Shown: piece after piece, positions 1 to 12,800 of the stretch
Numbering within the stretch: position 1 is the first letter of the stretch
How the letters are laid out: each line of letters begins with the position of its first letter
Assembly: GCA_001829185.1 (NCBI GenBank)
Contig: MIAR01000023.1
Coordinates: 83,884 to 147,883 of the forward strand
Length of the DNA stretch: 64,000 bases
Direction of reading: 5' to 3'
DNA from: Spirochaetes bacterium GWB1_60_80
Lineage (GTDB): Bacteria > Spirochaetota > Spirochaetia > Treponematales > UBA12059
The notes under the pieces: generated by a model
Databases searched by the model: none
Told to the model about the DNA's origin: nothing
What the model saw: the letters and a program-made list of their open reading frames with translations, nothing else
Translations under genes and position numbers: made by a program

Positions 1-773
1 GCCATCAGGTCGGCCATTTCGGCGTGGACGAATTCGAAGCCCCGGTAGCCAGAATCGGCCGGCCGGCAAGGCGCAAAGCCAGCCCCGGTTTGGTGAGCCA
101 CGAAGGCTCGGCCGGCCAAGCGCGGCAGGATGTCGCCGATCAGGCCGTTGACTTGTAGCGCGCCCTGGCTGCCGCCCAGCACTAGGATAACGGGCAAGCC
201 GGCCGGGCAGCCCAGGAAGGCCCGGCCGCGCGCCGCGTCGCCGGCGGCCAGGCTGCTCCGTACCGGGTTGCCGCAGATAATGGTTTTGCGTTGCCAAGCC
301 GGCTTGAGGTAGTTTAAGGTGGCTTGCCAGCTGACCAGGATGGCGGCCGCCCGGCCGGCGTTGAGGCGGGTGGCCAGGCCGGGGCTGACGTCCGACTCGT
401 GGGTGAAGTAGGGGATGCCCAGGGCGGCGGCGGCGGCGCAGGGCGGCACGCTGACGTAGCCGCCCTTGGAAAATAGTAGGCAGGGCCGCAGGCGGCGCAA
501 GATGCCCAGGGCGGCGACATAGCCGGCCGCGATGCGGAAGAGATCCAGGAAATTGCGCAACGAAAACTGGCGGCGCAGTTTGCCCGAGGGGATAGCCAGG
601 AATTCCAAGCCGGCCTTCTCGACGGCTGCCCGTTCCATGTCCTTGCTGGAGCCGATCCAGACGATGCGGCCAGCCCAGCTGCGACGCAATTCTTCTATCA
701 CGGCCAGGCCGGGGAAGATGTGGCCGCCCGAGCCGCCGCCGGTGAAGACGATGCACTGCGGGTCAAGCTTCAT
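1..773 (-). CDS. murG: MurG, UDP-GlcNAc:lipid I N-acetylglucosaminyltransferase (3' part outside window)
   Basis: The enzyme transfers GlcNAc to lipid I at the inner face of the membrane to make lipid II for peptidoglycan. About 257 N-terminal residues are visible of a usual 350-370. Seen: the GGGSGGH glycine loop (residues 12-18), a SKGGYVSVP stretch, the HESD..PGLATR motif and GGSQGA, all MurG hallmarks in family order. The start ATG overlaps the pgi stop as ATGA, so translation is probably coupled to pgi. The reading frame is intact to the window edge. Function is very likely; only the C-terminal UDP-sugar domain cannot be checked. Confidence 0.95.
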   Translation of the reverse strand, partial: MKLDPQCIVFTGGGSGGHIFPGLAVIEELRRSWAGRIVWIGSSKDMERAAVEKAGLEFLAIPSGKLRRQFSLRNFLDLFRIAAGYVAALGILRRLRPCLLFSKGGYVSVPPCAAAAALGIPYFTHESDVSPGLATRLNAGRAAAILVSWQATLNYLKPAWQRKTIICGNPVRSSLAAGDAARGRAFLGCPAGLPVILVLGGSQGALQVNGLIGDILPRLAGRAFVAHQTGAGFAPCRPADSGYRGFEFVHAEMADLM

Positions 774-2356
774 ACCGCTCCCGTCAGGCCGGCGTAGGCA
801 TCCAGCAGGCTGTCGCCGGAGCCGCTGGGGGCCAACACTTGCTGGGTGAGTTTCTTGCCCAGCTGGACGCCTTCCTGGTCGAAGGAGTTGAGGTTCCAGG
901 CGAAACCCTGGAACATGACCTTGTTCTCGTAGTGGGCCAGCAAGGCGCCGAGGGCCCGGCCGTCCAGGGCGTCGCCGACCAGCAGGCTGGAGGGCCGGCC
1001 GCCGGAAAAGGCCTTGTTGGGGTCAGCGTCCGGCTTGCCGCGGGCGAAGGCCACGATCTGGGCTGTCAGGTTGGCGTTCAGCTTGCGCCGGGCGCTGGAG
1101 CCCTCGAAGGCCGGGTCGTGGTCGGTCTGGTTGCGGCGGAAGGCGATGAATTGCAGCGGCACGATGTCAACGCCCTGGTGCAAGAGCTGGTAGAAGGAGT
1201 GCTGGCCGTTGGTGCCCGGCTCGCCCAGGATGACCGGACCGGTCGGTAGTACCGTCGGGCGGTCGTCGCGCCGGTTGGTCTTGCCGTTGGATTCCATGTC
1301 CAGCTGCTGCAAGTGGGCCGGGAAGCGGCTGAGCGCCTGGCTGTAGGGCAGGACGGCCGTGGCCGCCCGACCGAGCACCGAGCGCTCGAAGACGCCCAGC
1401 AAGGCATCGAGCAGGGCGGCGTTGCGGCGCGGGTCGTGTTCCAGAGCCAGGCGATCGGCCTCGGCGGCGCCGTCCAGCAGGTCCTGGAAGAGCTGCGGGC
1501 CGAGCGTCAGCGCCAGGATGACGCCGCCGACCGCGCTGGTGGCGCTGTAGCGGCCGCCGATGTAGTCGTCAATATAGAAAGAATCGAGGTAGGCCGGGTT
1601 GTGGGCCAGCGGGCTAGTCTGGCTGGTCACCGCCACCACCTGCCGGGCGGCGTCCAGGCCGCGCTCTTGCAGCCAGCCGCGCACCAAGGCTTCGTTGGCC
1701 AAGGTTTCCTGGGTGGTGCCGCTCTTGGACACCACGATGAACAGACAGCGCGCCGGGTCGATGGCGGCCAGCACGCCGTTGGCGTCATCCGGATCGACAT
1801 TGCTGATGAAATGGGCGCGCAATTTCAGGCTGCCGGTGCTGCGGGCGTGCTGCTCCAGGGCCAAGTAGAGGGCGCGCGGCCCCAGGTCCGAGCCGCCGAT
1901 GCCGATTTGGACCACATCAACGAAGCTGGCGCCGGCCGCGGTCTTCAGGCGGCCGGAACGCACCGCCTCGGCGAAGCGGTAGAGGCGCTGGCCCTCGGCG
2001 GCGTAGAAGGCCGTGAAGTCGAAGCCGTCCACCACCACCGGGCCGGCCGGCGCGCCGCGCAGGGCATGGTGCAGCACCATCCGCTTCTCGCCGCGGTTCA
2101 TGACTTCTCCGGCCAGGACAGATCGATACTGGTCGATCAGCCCCAATTCGGTGGCGGCCTGTGTCAAGCGGTCGATGGCCTGGTCGGAAACGTCCATGGC
2201 GGCGTAACTGTAGGTTAGCCCACCGCCGGCCGGAACCTGGCGGCGCTGGACGCGGCCGGCATCCAGGCAGTCGGCCAGCCGTTCGGCCGGTATAGTCCGC
2301 AGGGCCGGCCAGGCGGCGGTTTGGTCGATCGATGTATATGGTGCGTCCTGCTTCAT
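770..2356 (-). CDS. pgi: Glucose-6-phosphate isomerase
   Basis: Interconverts glucose-6-phosphate and fructose-6-phosphate in glycolysis, in the cytosol; the product also feeds GlmS encoded elsewhere in this window. The 528-residue protein has IGIGGSDLGP, SKSGTTQETLANE, GGRYSATSAVG, the MESNGK signature and GEPGTNGQHSFYQLLHQG, all in the family order. I chose the ATG at 2356 because AGGAGG lies 6 nt upstream and a good promoter sits at 2385-2413; a longer reading frame to 2413 would begin inside that promoter. The gene overlaps murG by 4 nt and probably forms an operon with it. Standard length, nothing broken. Confidence 0.96.
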   Translation of the reverse strand: MKQDAPYTSIDQTAAWPALRTIPAERLADCLDAGRVQRRQVPAGGGLTYSYAAMDVSDQAIDRLTQAATELGLIDQYRSVLAGEVMNRGEKRMVLHHALRGAPAGPVVVDGFDFTAFYAAEGQRLYRFAEAVRSGRLKTAAGASFVDVVQIGIGGSDLGPRALYLALEQHARSTGSLKLRAHFISNVDPDDANGVLAAIDPARCLFIVVSKSGTTQETLANEALVRGWLQERGLDAARQVVAVTSQTSPLAHNPAYLDSFYIDDYIGGRYSATSAVGGVILALTLGPQLFQDLLDGAAEADRLALEHDPRRNAALLDALLGVFERSVLGRAATAVLPYSQALSRFPAHLQQLDMESNGKTNRRDDRPTVLPTGPVILGEPGTNGQHSFYQLLHQGVDIVPLQFIAFRRNQTDHDPAFEGSSARRKLNANLTAQIVAFARGKPDADPNKAFSGGRPSSLLVGDALDGRALGALLAHYENKVMFQGFAWNLNSFDQEGVQLGKKLTQQVLAPSGSGDSLLDAYAGLTGAV

Positions 2357-2384
2357 GGCAGCCTCCTGTCCGAAATCATGTCCA

Positions 2385-2413
2385 ATAGTATGCGGGTGGC
2401 CCTCTTTTTGCAA
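2385..2413 (-). promoter_or_regulatory. Sigma-70-type promoter of pgi
   Basis: On the minus strand TTGCAA (2408-2413) is followed after exactly 17 nt by TACTAT (2385-2390). Transcription would start near 2378 and give a leader of about 22 nt containing the AGGAGG site of pgi. The -35 end lies only about 15 bp from the outer edge of repeat B1. Confidence 0.6.
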
Positions 2414-2423
2414 GGGTAATAGC

Positions 2424-2788
2424 CTAGGAGCCTGTCGGACTCAGGAGCGCCAAAAAAAATAAGTGAAATAACCCTGCCACGCTAAAGAACCCAGAATTCT
2501 AGCAGGGTGTTGAAAAACGCGGATGCGGCTTTTCAACACTTCAAAAGCCGGTACAATTACGCAGCATAGCGCAAGCTATGCGAGGAATTGTTAAGGTTGT
2601 TGAGAAAGCAACCGGCTTTTTCAACAACCTGCTAGCCTGTTTCCCTCGCTTTTTGGCCGATCTCAGCGCCCCGCGGCGTAAAATCGGTTCGTCAATCGGG
2701 CCATACAGGAAGTATGGCTCTCAATCCTCACCTATTTTCCACTCGCGGCTCGCTTTCGCTGGGCCAAAATCCTAAGTCCGACAGGCTC

Positions 2789-2792
<4 letters not shown>
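2424..2792. repeat. Repeat family B, copy 1 (MITE-like, with a family A repeat nested in it)
   Basis: Bounded by a perfect 18-bp inverted repeat: CTAGGAGCCTGTCGGACT at 2424-2441 and its complement at 2775-2792. No coding capacity. The right half (about 2645-2715) matches the right half of copy 2 at 20550-20613. A complete family A repeat (2499-2635) interrupts it, so A inserted after B. Without A the element is about 232 bp. The right terminal TAG, read on the minus strand, is the stop codon of the hybrid kinase. Together with the pgi promoter this accounts for the whole 432-bp gap between the two genes. Confidence 0.8.
2499..2635 (+). repeat. Repeat family A, copy 1 (137 bp, forward)
   Basis: CTAGCAGG...CCTGCTAG ends enclose three nested hairpins. 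The left hairpin has arms GTGTTGAAAA/TTTTCAACAC. The central one is GCATAGC-GCAA-GCTATGC inside ACAATT/AATTGT arms. The right one has arms GGTTGTTGA/TCAACAACC, extended inward by A:T and G:T pairs. Near-identical copies occur at 6667, 16545, 40153, 46562 and 49201, always 137 bp. The copy lies inside repeat B1. There is no gene and no U-tract after the hairpins. Confidence 0.93.
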
Positions 2793-5212
<2,420 letters not shown>

Positions 5213-5214
5213 AC

Positions 5215-6492
5215 CTAAAAATTCGCCTTGAGGATTTCCAGGGTCTTAGTCAGGATCTGCTGCGGCTTGAGCGGCTTGACCAAGTAGCTTTTGACCCCGG
5301 CGCGATAGGCCTTGACAACCGCCTCGCGCTGGGTGATGGCCGACAGGACGATGATCGGTATCTGCAAGTCGCGGGCATGCAGATTGGACAGCACCTCAAA
5401 ACCGTTGACCTGGGGCATGCGCAGGTCCAGGAATACCAGGTCGAAGCTGCGCTGTTCGGTGGCTTCCAGGAAAACCCGGCCGTTGTTGAAGGTACTGACC
5501 TTGGCGTTCAAGCTGGCGAAGGTGGTCTTGATGAGTTCTTGGATGACGAAATCGTCGTCCACGGCCGCGATTTCCAGGTCACGGCCCAGGTCGTTCAGGC
5601 TGGCCGGGGAGGTTTGCGCCCGGGCTTGCTCCGTGTCGAAGCGCATGGTAACCGTCTCGCTGCGTTTAGCGCCGCTGGAGTTCAGGACTTTTTCCGAAAT
5701 GATGGCGGCCTTGTCTTCCGGCAGGTCGGCGGCGGTGGCCGCTTCGGCAATTAGGCCGTCGATGGCGTATTCCAGCGACTTGACCACCTCGACGCCGGCG
5801 TATTCGGCCCGGCCCGCCACGAATTCCTGCACGAAGCCGGACAGGGTCAGGATCTTGAAGGACCGGCTCTTGGCTGAGGCCGCCGCGATGATGGTATTGA
5901 GCAACAACTCCAGATTGGCGCCGTCGACGAAGGACAGCTCCATGTCGCTCAGCATCAGGATGACTTTGGGCTTCTGGATGCTGTAGAGGTCGATCAGCTC
6001 CTTGATCTTGAAGCGCAAGAGGTCGATTTTGTCGCGGTTGAGGCCCATGGCCAGCTCGATGAACAGGATATTGTCGTTGACGTGGGCCTCGACGATACAG
6101 GGTGTCTTATCCATGTCGAAACGCACGCCGGTTACCTCGGCTACGGTTTGCAGGAAGATATCCAGCTTAAGCGGCTTCATGAAGATTTTCTTGATATTGA
6201 AGGGTAAAAGATCGAGCAGGCGATTCTTGTCGAGCTTGTGGGCGGTCAGCATGACCGGAATATCGGCGGTGTTCGGGTTCTTGGCCTTTTCCTGCAACAA
6301 TTCCTGGGCTGTCTTGCGGCTGAGGTGGTAATCCATGATGATCAGCTCCGGCGGCTCCTTGCGCATCTTGGACAGTCCGTCCAGGCCGTTGATGGCCACC
6401 TCGACCGCCAACCCGGCCCGCAGCAAACGGTTCTTCAGATAGTCACGGAACAGGTCGGATTCGTCGATAATCAAGACAGCCGGACGCGCCAT
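5215..6492 (-). CDS. Response regulator, REC - STAS-like - REC
   Basis: A 425-residue protein with two receivers and no DNA-binding or enzymatic output. The N-terminal REC has D54 and K106; the C-terminal REC (about 305-425) has D312/D313, D356 and K406. The region 132-250 fits the STAS fold pattern of anti-sigma antagonists (alternating strands and helices, VDGANLELLL where the family has IDSSGLGVLL), but the phosphorylatable serine is absent. The start at 6492 is preferred over an upstream one because AGAGG lies 6 nt before it and a promoter at 6509-6537 would be inside a longer frame. It heads the operon with the hybrid kinase and presumably takes phosphate from its HPt. Confidence 0.88.
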   Translation of the reverse strand: MARPAVLIIDESDLFRDYLKNRLLRAGLAVEVAINGLDGLSKMRKEPPELIIMDYHLSRKTAQELLQEKAKNPNTADIPVMLTAHKLDKNRLLDLLPFNIKKIFMKPLKLDIFLQTVAEVTGVRFDMDKTPCIVEAHVNDNILFIELAMGLNRDKIDLLRFKIKELIDLYSIQKPKVILMLSDMELSFVDGANLELLLNTIIAAASAKSRSFKILTLSGFVQEFVAGRAEYAGVEVVKSLEYAIDGLIAEAATAADLPEDKAAIISEKVLNSSGAKRSETVTMRFDTEQARAQTSPASLNDLGRDLEIAAVDDDFVIQELIKTTFASLNAKVSTFNNGRVFLEATEQRSFDLVFLDLRMPQVNGFEVLSNLHARDLQIPIIVLSAITQREAVVKAYRAGVKSYLVKPLKPQQILTKTLEILKANF

Positions 6493-6508
6493 ACATACCT
6501 CTGGCCTG

Positions 6509-6537
6509 AGTATATAGCACACCGATTGTCAGTACAA
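6509..6537 (-). promoter_or_regulatory. Promoter of the regulator-hybrid kinase operon
   Basis: On the minus strand TTGTAC (6532-6537), 17 nt, then TATACT (6509-6514). The predicted start near 6502 gives a leader of about 10 nt. It is divergent from the promoter at 6581-6609, and the AT-rich stretch between them is a natural place for shared control. Confidence 0.65.
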
Positions 6538-6580
6538 GTCAAACTGTAGTATTCTAATTCGACCTTTTTTTCCGTTTTTT

Positions 6581-6609
6581 TTGTCGAATAGAAAAAAGTG
6601 GGGTATACT
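6581..6609 (+). promoter_or_regulatory. Promoter of the giant surface protein gene
   Basis: TTGTCG (6581-6586), exactly 17 nt, TATACT (6604-6609). A second, weaker set follows (TTTCCA 6609-6614, 17 nt, TATACT 6632-6637). Transcription from the first would give a leader of about 265 nt that includes the entire family A repeat at 6667-6803, so the hairpins of the repeat would be in the mRNA. Confidence 0.55.
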
Positions 6610-6666
6610 TTCCATAATAATATTCTCCGGCTATACTGTTCATGGGACAAATCTATCCGGGGAATA

Positions 6667-6803
6667 TTAGCAGGGTGTTGAAAAACGCGGATGCGGCTTT
6701 TCAACACTTCAAAAGCCGGTACAATTACGCAGCATAGCGCAAGCTATGCGAGGAATTGTTAAGGTTGTTGAGAAAGCAACCGGCTTTTTCAACAACCTGT
6801 TAG
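6667..6803 (+). repeat. Repeat family A, copy 2 (137 bp, forward)
   Basis: Same hairpin set as copy 1, ends TTAGCAGG...CCTGTTAG. It lies between the divergent promoters and the giant gene, inside the predicted 5' leader of that gene. With the two promoters it explains most of the 388-bp gap 6493-6880; the remainder (6804-6868) shows nothing recognisable. Confidence 0.93.
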
Positions 6804-6880
6804 ATGATGCTCTATTATTGGATGATACTAGAGGATAGCTTGCGGTGATTGTCGACGACTCGGTCGATAGAGGAGTGTAT

Positions 6881-9800
6881 ATGCAGCGACGGTGGGTAAC
6901 GATCGGTTTGATGATTTTTCTGGCCTGTGCCGGCTTTGCCCAGGAAGATGGCACGGTGACCAGCTCGCCCGACACTTCGACGCCGCCAGCTACGCCGCCG
7001 CCAGCTACGACCCCGGTCGCTACGCCGCCAGCCGTGGCGTCCCCAGCCCCCACTGGCCGAGATTACATCCCCGCCGAAGGGCTGGAAAACTGGCAGCTGG
7101 AATACGACCTGTCGGCTTATGCCCCCGGAACCTACAATATCCTGGTGCGGGCCACCGATTCGGCCGGCAACGAAGCCTTGGCCGGTCCATTTAATATCGT
7201 GGTCGACCCGGAGTCCGATCTGCCGGTTACCCAGATCAGCCACCCCATTAGCCAGATGCGCGTCGGCGGCGACCTGATTATCGTCGGTACGGCTGTCGAT
7301 GACGACGCGGTCGGCAAAGTGCAGCTGCGGCTCAACGACGGCGAATGGATCGACGCGACCGGTACCGATTACTGGTCGTATCTCTTGGGGACGGCCGATT
7401 TACCCGATGGCCAGCATCAGATCAGCGCTCGGACGGTCGACGTCACCGGCGTCACCGGCGCGCCAGTGTCAGTCGTTTTCCACCTGGACCGCACCAAGCC
7501 GCTGCACAGCATGAGCCAGCCAGCCTTTGGCGCGCTGGTCTCCGGCCGTTTCACCATTACCGGCTCGGTCTACGACGCCAACAGCGTCAGCCAGCTGCAA
7601 TACTCGATGGACGCCGGTACAACGTGGCGTGACCTGCGCCTGACGCTCGACAGTCCGAAAACCACCGGCGGTTTCAGCCTGGCGGTCGATACCCGCGATA
7701 TGGCGGACGGCCCGTCGGTGGTGTGGTTTCGTACGGTCGACAAGGTTGGCTCGGTCGGCACCTCCGTTTTCCTGTACTTCGTCGACAATACCAAGCCGGA
7801 GATCACCTTCATTTCCCCGGCTGAGGGGCAGGCCGCCAACGGCGAGTTTGTGGTTACCGGCCGGGTCTACGACGTCATCGGCGTCGCCGCCTTGGAATGG
7901 GAATTCGGCGATCAAAGCGGCGTTATCGAGCTGCAGCCAGGCAACCCCTATTTCAGCCAGCGCTTCACGGCGCCGGCCACCCGCGGCCGGGTGAACGTCC
8001 TGTTCCGGGCCACCGACATTACCGGCAATATCACCATCGCCGCCTTGACGCGCGATATCGACCCGGCCGCCAATCTGCCGCGCCTGGACGTCAGCTTGGC
8101 AGACGCCCCTTACCAGGATCGCCTGGTGGTCTCAGGCCAGGCCCGCGACGGCGACGGTATCGCCAGCGTCCTGTGGCGCATCGACAATGGCAACGAGACC
8201 GAGATCGCGACCGACGGAGCCTTCGCCTTTGAATTGGCGGACCTATCCAGCGGCGCCCATAGGCTCTTCATGCGCGCCGTCGACAGTCGCGGCGCCTCCA
8301 GCCTGGTGGCCGAGCGCCCCTTCACCTGGTCGGCCGCCGCTCCCGTCATCAGCCTGGGTCAGGTCAGCGACGCCGCCGGGACCCGCGCCTTCTTGGTCGG
8401 TATCCCGGTCAGCACCCTTGAGGGGCGCGCCAGCCTGAGCGGCAGCGTCCAGGCCCGCAACCCGTTGAGTACCCTGACCTATACCATCAACGGTGGCCCG
8501 GTCCAGAATCTGCCGGTGGCCCGCGCCGGCGCGGCCATTGAATTTACCATCCCCTTGCCGCCCACCTTGCCCTTCGGCGTCCTGTCGCTGGCCATCGTGG
8601 CCGTCGACAGCGCCGGCCGCGCTGGCCGCTTGCTGGCGCCGCTCTACGCCATCAACTATACCCGCCCCCGGGTGGGGCCCTGGCTGGACTTCGGCGATGC
8701 CGGCCGAGATACCGAAGGCCTAGTCCAGCTTGGCCGGGGGGAAAGCCTGGTCGGCCGCTTCGTCGTGCCCTACGCCGGCGAAGACATCCGGTCGGTGCGG
8801 CTGGAACCGGCGACCGCCCTGTTAGCGGTCTCCAATACCGGCGACTTGATTAACGTCACCTGGCGGGCCGATGGCATTACCCCGGCCACCACCGTTGTGG
8901 TAGAAACCGTCCGGGGCCATCGCTTTGAATCCGCCACCCTGGTTTTTAAGACCGACGACACGCCGCCGGCTATTAGGCTGACCGCGCCGGACTTTGGTAC
9001 TTGGCACCAGGCCGATTTCCGGCTAGCCGGCAGTATCGAGGAAAGCGCTGGGCTGGCCAGCCTGCGCTACCGGCTCGATGAAGGCTCGTGGCAGGATATC
9101 CCGCTTGGCGCGGCCTTCGAGACTAGGGTTGGCTTGGGCGATCTGGCCGGACCGATCCTGATAACGGTCGAGGCTGTCGACCTGGCCGGCAACCGGACGC
9201 TGGTCACCAGCGCCGTCATGGTGGACAACGCGGCGCCCGCTCCGCTGCGCCTGCTGCCGTTGTCTGGCGCCCCAGTCAAGGGTAGCGTCAATTTCGCGCT
9301 GCGGCCCGGCGAGCCGGCCTTTAGCACCGCTAGCATCGAACTGGAACGCAACGGCCGGACCGAAACGCTGGCCTGGGCGCCGCTGCTGGCCTTTAGCGCC
9401 GCTACCGACAGCCCGGTACGGCTGCGCATCACCGACCAGGCCGGCAACTCTAGCAGCCTTGACCTCTTGGAGGGCCTGGCCCTGGACCGCGCGCCAGTCG
9501 TGCCGGCCGCGGCCGAATCCATCCGCGTCAACACGGCCGGCCAAGGCGTCTCCGCCCTGGAAGCCACCTTCACCGGCCGGGATGCCCTGGCCGCCCTGTC
9601 CTGGATAGCGCCTTTCGTCAGCCAGGCCGTCGACGGCGAATTTCCGGCCGACCTCAACGAGCGGCCGCTGCGCGTCTCCGGCGCCGCCAGCCTCGATTTC
9701 AGTTTCTCAGGCGTTAAGCCGGACACCCGCCGCCCGGAAGCCTTCTGGGGCTATTCGCCGCAGGAGGCCACCCAGGCCCTGCCGCTGCGTACCGCGCGCG

Positions 9801-12800
9801 ACAGCGGCATCTTTACCGGTTCGCTGCGGCTGCCGGTCCAGCCGGACGGCCGGCGCGATATCTGGATCCGGCTGCCGGATCTGGAACGCGGCGACGTCTT
9901 TACCCGTCTCCGCCTGGAATACGACAGCACGCCGGCCGAACTTAACTTGCTGGCCCCCGGCGAACGGGCGCCGGGCCGCTTCGCCCTGGTTATCTCGGCC
10001 ACCGACGCCTTCGGCATCCGCTCCGCCGAGTACGAGACCAATCGCCTGACGACGCCGTTCAGCTTTACGCCCGGCGACAGCGCTTTCTACGCCGAATTCG
10101 ATCTGTCGCCCCAGCTAGCCCAGCAAGCGATCATCGTTCGGGTGGTGGATGGCAGCGGCAATCTGACCACTAAAACCTTCACGGTGCGCTATGACCGGGC
10201 GGCCGACACGCCGCAGGTCCGGTATCTGACGGCGGTGGCCGATACCGTCTACGGCGCCGGCCAGTCGTTGGTGGTGTATGCCACCGACAACGCCGGGCTG
10301 GCCTCGGTCTCTTTAGCCGTGGCCGACCAGACGCAGGGGCAGGAAGGCCCCGGGCCGCTCTACCGGCTTAACCTGCCGACGCTGCCCAGTGGCCGCCAGG
10401 TGACTGGCCTGGTCGCCCTGGATACTTCGAGCCTGCCATCGGAGCGACTGGCCGGCAGCATCGTCTACCGGCAGGCCGGCCCGAAATTTGTCTTTTCGGG
10501 TTACCAGCAGGACAAGGCCGCCGCGGAATTCCTGCTGCCCGGCGGCTTGGTGCAGATTCTGGCCAATACTCTGGTCAATATCACGGCGCAGGCGCCGAAC
10601 GGCCTGGCCACCGTCGAATACCGCTTCAACGACGGCGAATGGACCCGGCTAGCCTTGCCGGCCCGCGCCGCGGCCGATGGTTCCTGGCCGCTGCAGGTGA
10701 AGCTGCCGGCCAGCCTGCCTTATGAGCGCTTCGTGCTGGCGGTGCGTGTCGCCGACAGCCAACAACTGGTCAGCCAGCAATCGATTGGCTTGTACCGGGT
10801 AGCGCCCGCCCCGGCGGCGGGCATGGTCGACGCCGAGGGTATCTATATCAAGGACGGTCGCCTGAACGACGACGGCAGCCTGCTCTTGGCTCCCGGCGAC
10901 AGCCTGGAGGCCCTGTTCAACGGCCGCCCGCTGGAGAGCGTTCGGCTGGAGCCGGCGCTGGCCTTTGCCAGTCTGACTTTTGAAGGCAACCGTCTGAGCC
11001 TGACGACGAGCGCCGAAGGCTTGGCCGGCGCCACGACCATGGTGGTCAAGACCGTCGAGGGCGAGGAATTCCGATCCACTCGCCTGCTTATTACCAGTGA
11101 CGCCGCCCCGCCGGCGCTTGAAATAGCCGGTCCGCCGCAAAATAGCTGGTGGCGCGACCAACTGCCGCTGGAGCTTAACGCCAGCGACTTTAATGGCCTG
11201 GCCACGGTCGAGTATTCGTTTGACCAGGGCCTGACCTGGCTACCGCTCACCCTGCCGACGCCAGCCGGGACAGTACCGACCACGCCGGGCGCCGGCGCCG
11301 CGCCGCTCAATATCAAGGCCGCGCTGCCGCTGGCCGCCGCCGATGGCGCCGCCGTGCTCCTGCTGCGGGCGGCCGACCAGGCCGGGCGGATGGCCTACGC
11401 CAACCTGGCATATTTCAAGGACAGCCAGCCGCCGGCCGTGCAAGTAGTGGCCCCGCGCGGCGGCGACTTGGTAAACGGTTCCATCCTGCTGGTACTGGAA
11501 GCCGCCGACTCGGGCGACATCGCCAGTTACGAATTCTCCCTGGACGGCGAAAGCTGGCAGCCCCTGCCGCCGGAAGCGGTCGGACGGCGCGGCACCGAGA
11601 GCCTGCTGCCGACGGCCCGCGACGCCGCGCTGCCGGCTTACTTGGCTTACAGCAGCTTCAGCCTGACCATCGACTTCTCCTCGCTTCCGGCCGGGATCGA
11701 GGCTCTGGCCTTCCGCCTGGTCGACAAGGCCGGCAACGCCACGGTCTACGCGCCGTTGGCCGCCGATCCGCCCTTCTTCGCGGTCGATGTCGAGGCCGAC
11801 AAGCCAGTGGTCGAGGTCCAGATTCCGGACGACAACGAGGTAATGCAGGCCAATTTCGTGGTTTCCGGCATGGTGTTCGACGACGACGGCGTCCAGGACC
11901 TGTTCTGGCGCGTCCGCCTCGTGCCCGATGACTACGCCGGCGAGGAGCTGCCCGACGAGGGCGAGTGGCAGAACGTGCCCGGCGGCAACAACTTCTCGGT
12001 GCCCTTTACCCTGCAGGAAATGTCCGACAACCGCCACCTCTTCGAGGCCTACGCCGTCGACCTGTACGGCGTGCGTGGCGAAATCGCCCGCAAGGTGTTC
12101 CGCGTCTCCCGCGAGGAGCCGACCGGCCGGCTGGTCACCCCCGACGTCAACTTCACCAACCGCGGCATCGTCCACATGGGCGGCGTCGCCTCCGACGCCA
12201 ACGGCATCGACCAGGTTTGGTTATCATTCGATAACGGCAACACCTGGAACCGGGCCGAGGGCGCCGAGGCCTGGGAGTACAGCCTAGATAGCCGCATCCT
12301 GCAGGATGGCGTGCACAGCATCTACCTGCGCTTTATTGACGGCTACGGCATTACCGGCTTCTCGGCCGGCCTGATTTCGGTCGACAATACCGCGCCGGTC
12401 TTGGCGCTGGACCGGCCCTTCGACGGCGGCGATTTCATCAACCAGTTCACGCTCGGCGGCCGCGTCTCGGACGGCATTTTCGTCGCCTCGCTGACGGTGG
12501 AGATCACGCCGGTCGGCAAGGCGCTCGAGCCGCTGCGCATCGAACTGCCGACTACCACCGTCTTCTCGCGGGTGGTGGACATCAGCGCCCTGGAGCCGGG
12601 CTGGTACAACCTGCGGGTCAGCGCCAGCGACCGCGCCAGCAATGAGTCTTTCGTGACCAGGAATATCATGGTCTTGTCCGACCAGCGGGCGGAATCGATC
12701 GAGTTTATCTTCCCGGCCCACGGCGAGGAGTTAACCGGTACCTTCTCGGTCGATGGCCGCGTCTTCAGCACCAATCTGCCGCCGCGCGCCGTGGTCTACC

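Noticed and set aside
1313..2218. Long plus-strand frame opposite pgi, and similar frames opposite other genes
   Set aside because: Frames on the opposite strand of GC-rich genes are expected by codon bias; none has an SD, domain or conserved motif.
2499..2635. Repeat A as a transcription terminator or tRNA-like gene
   Set aside because: Hairpins are not followed by U-tracts, and the central stem lacks cloverleaf features and a CCA end.
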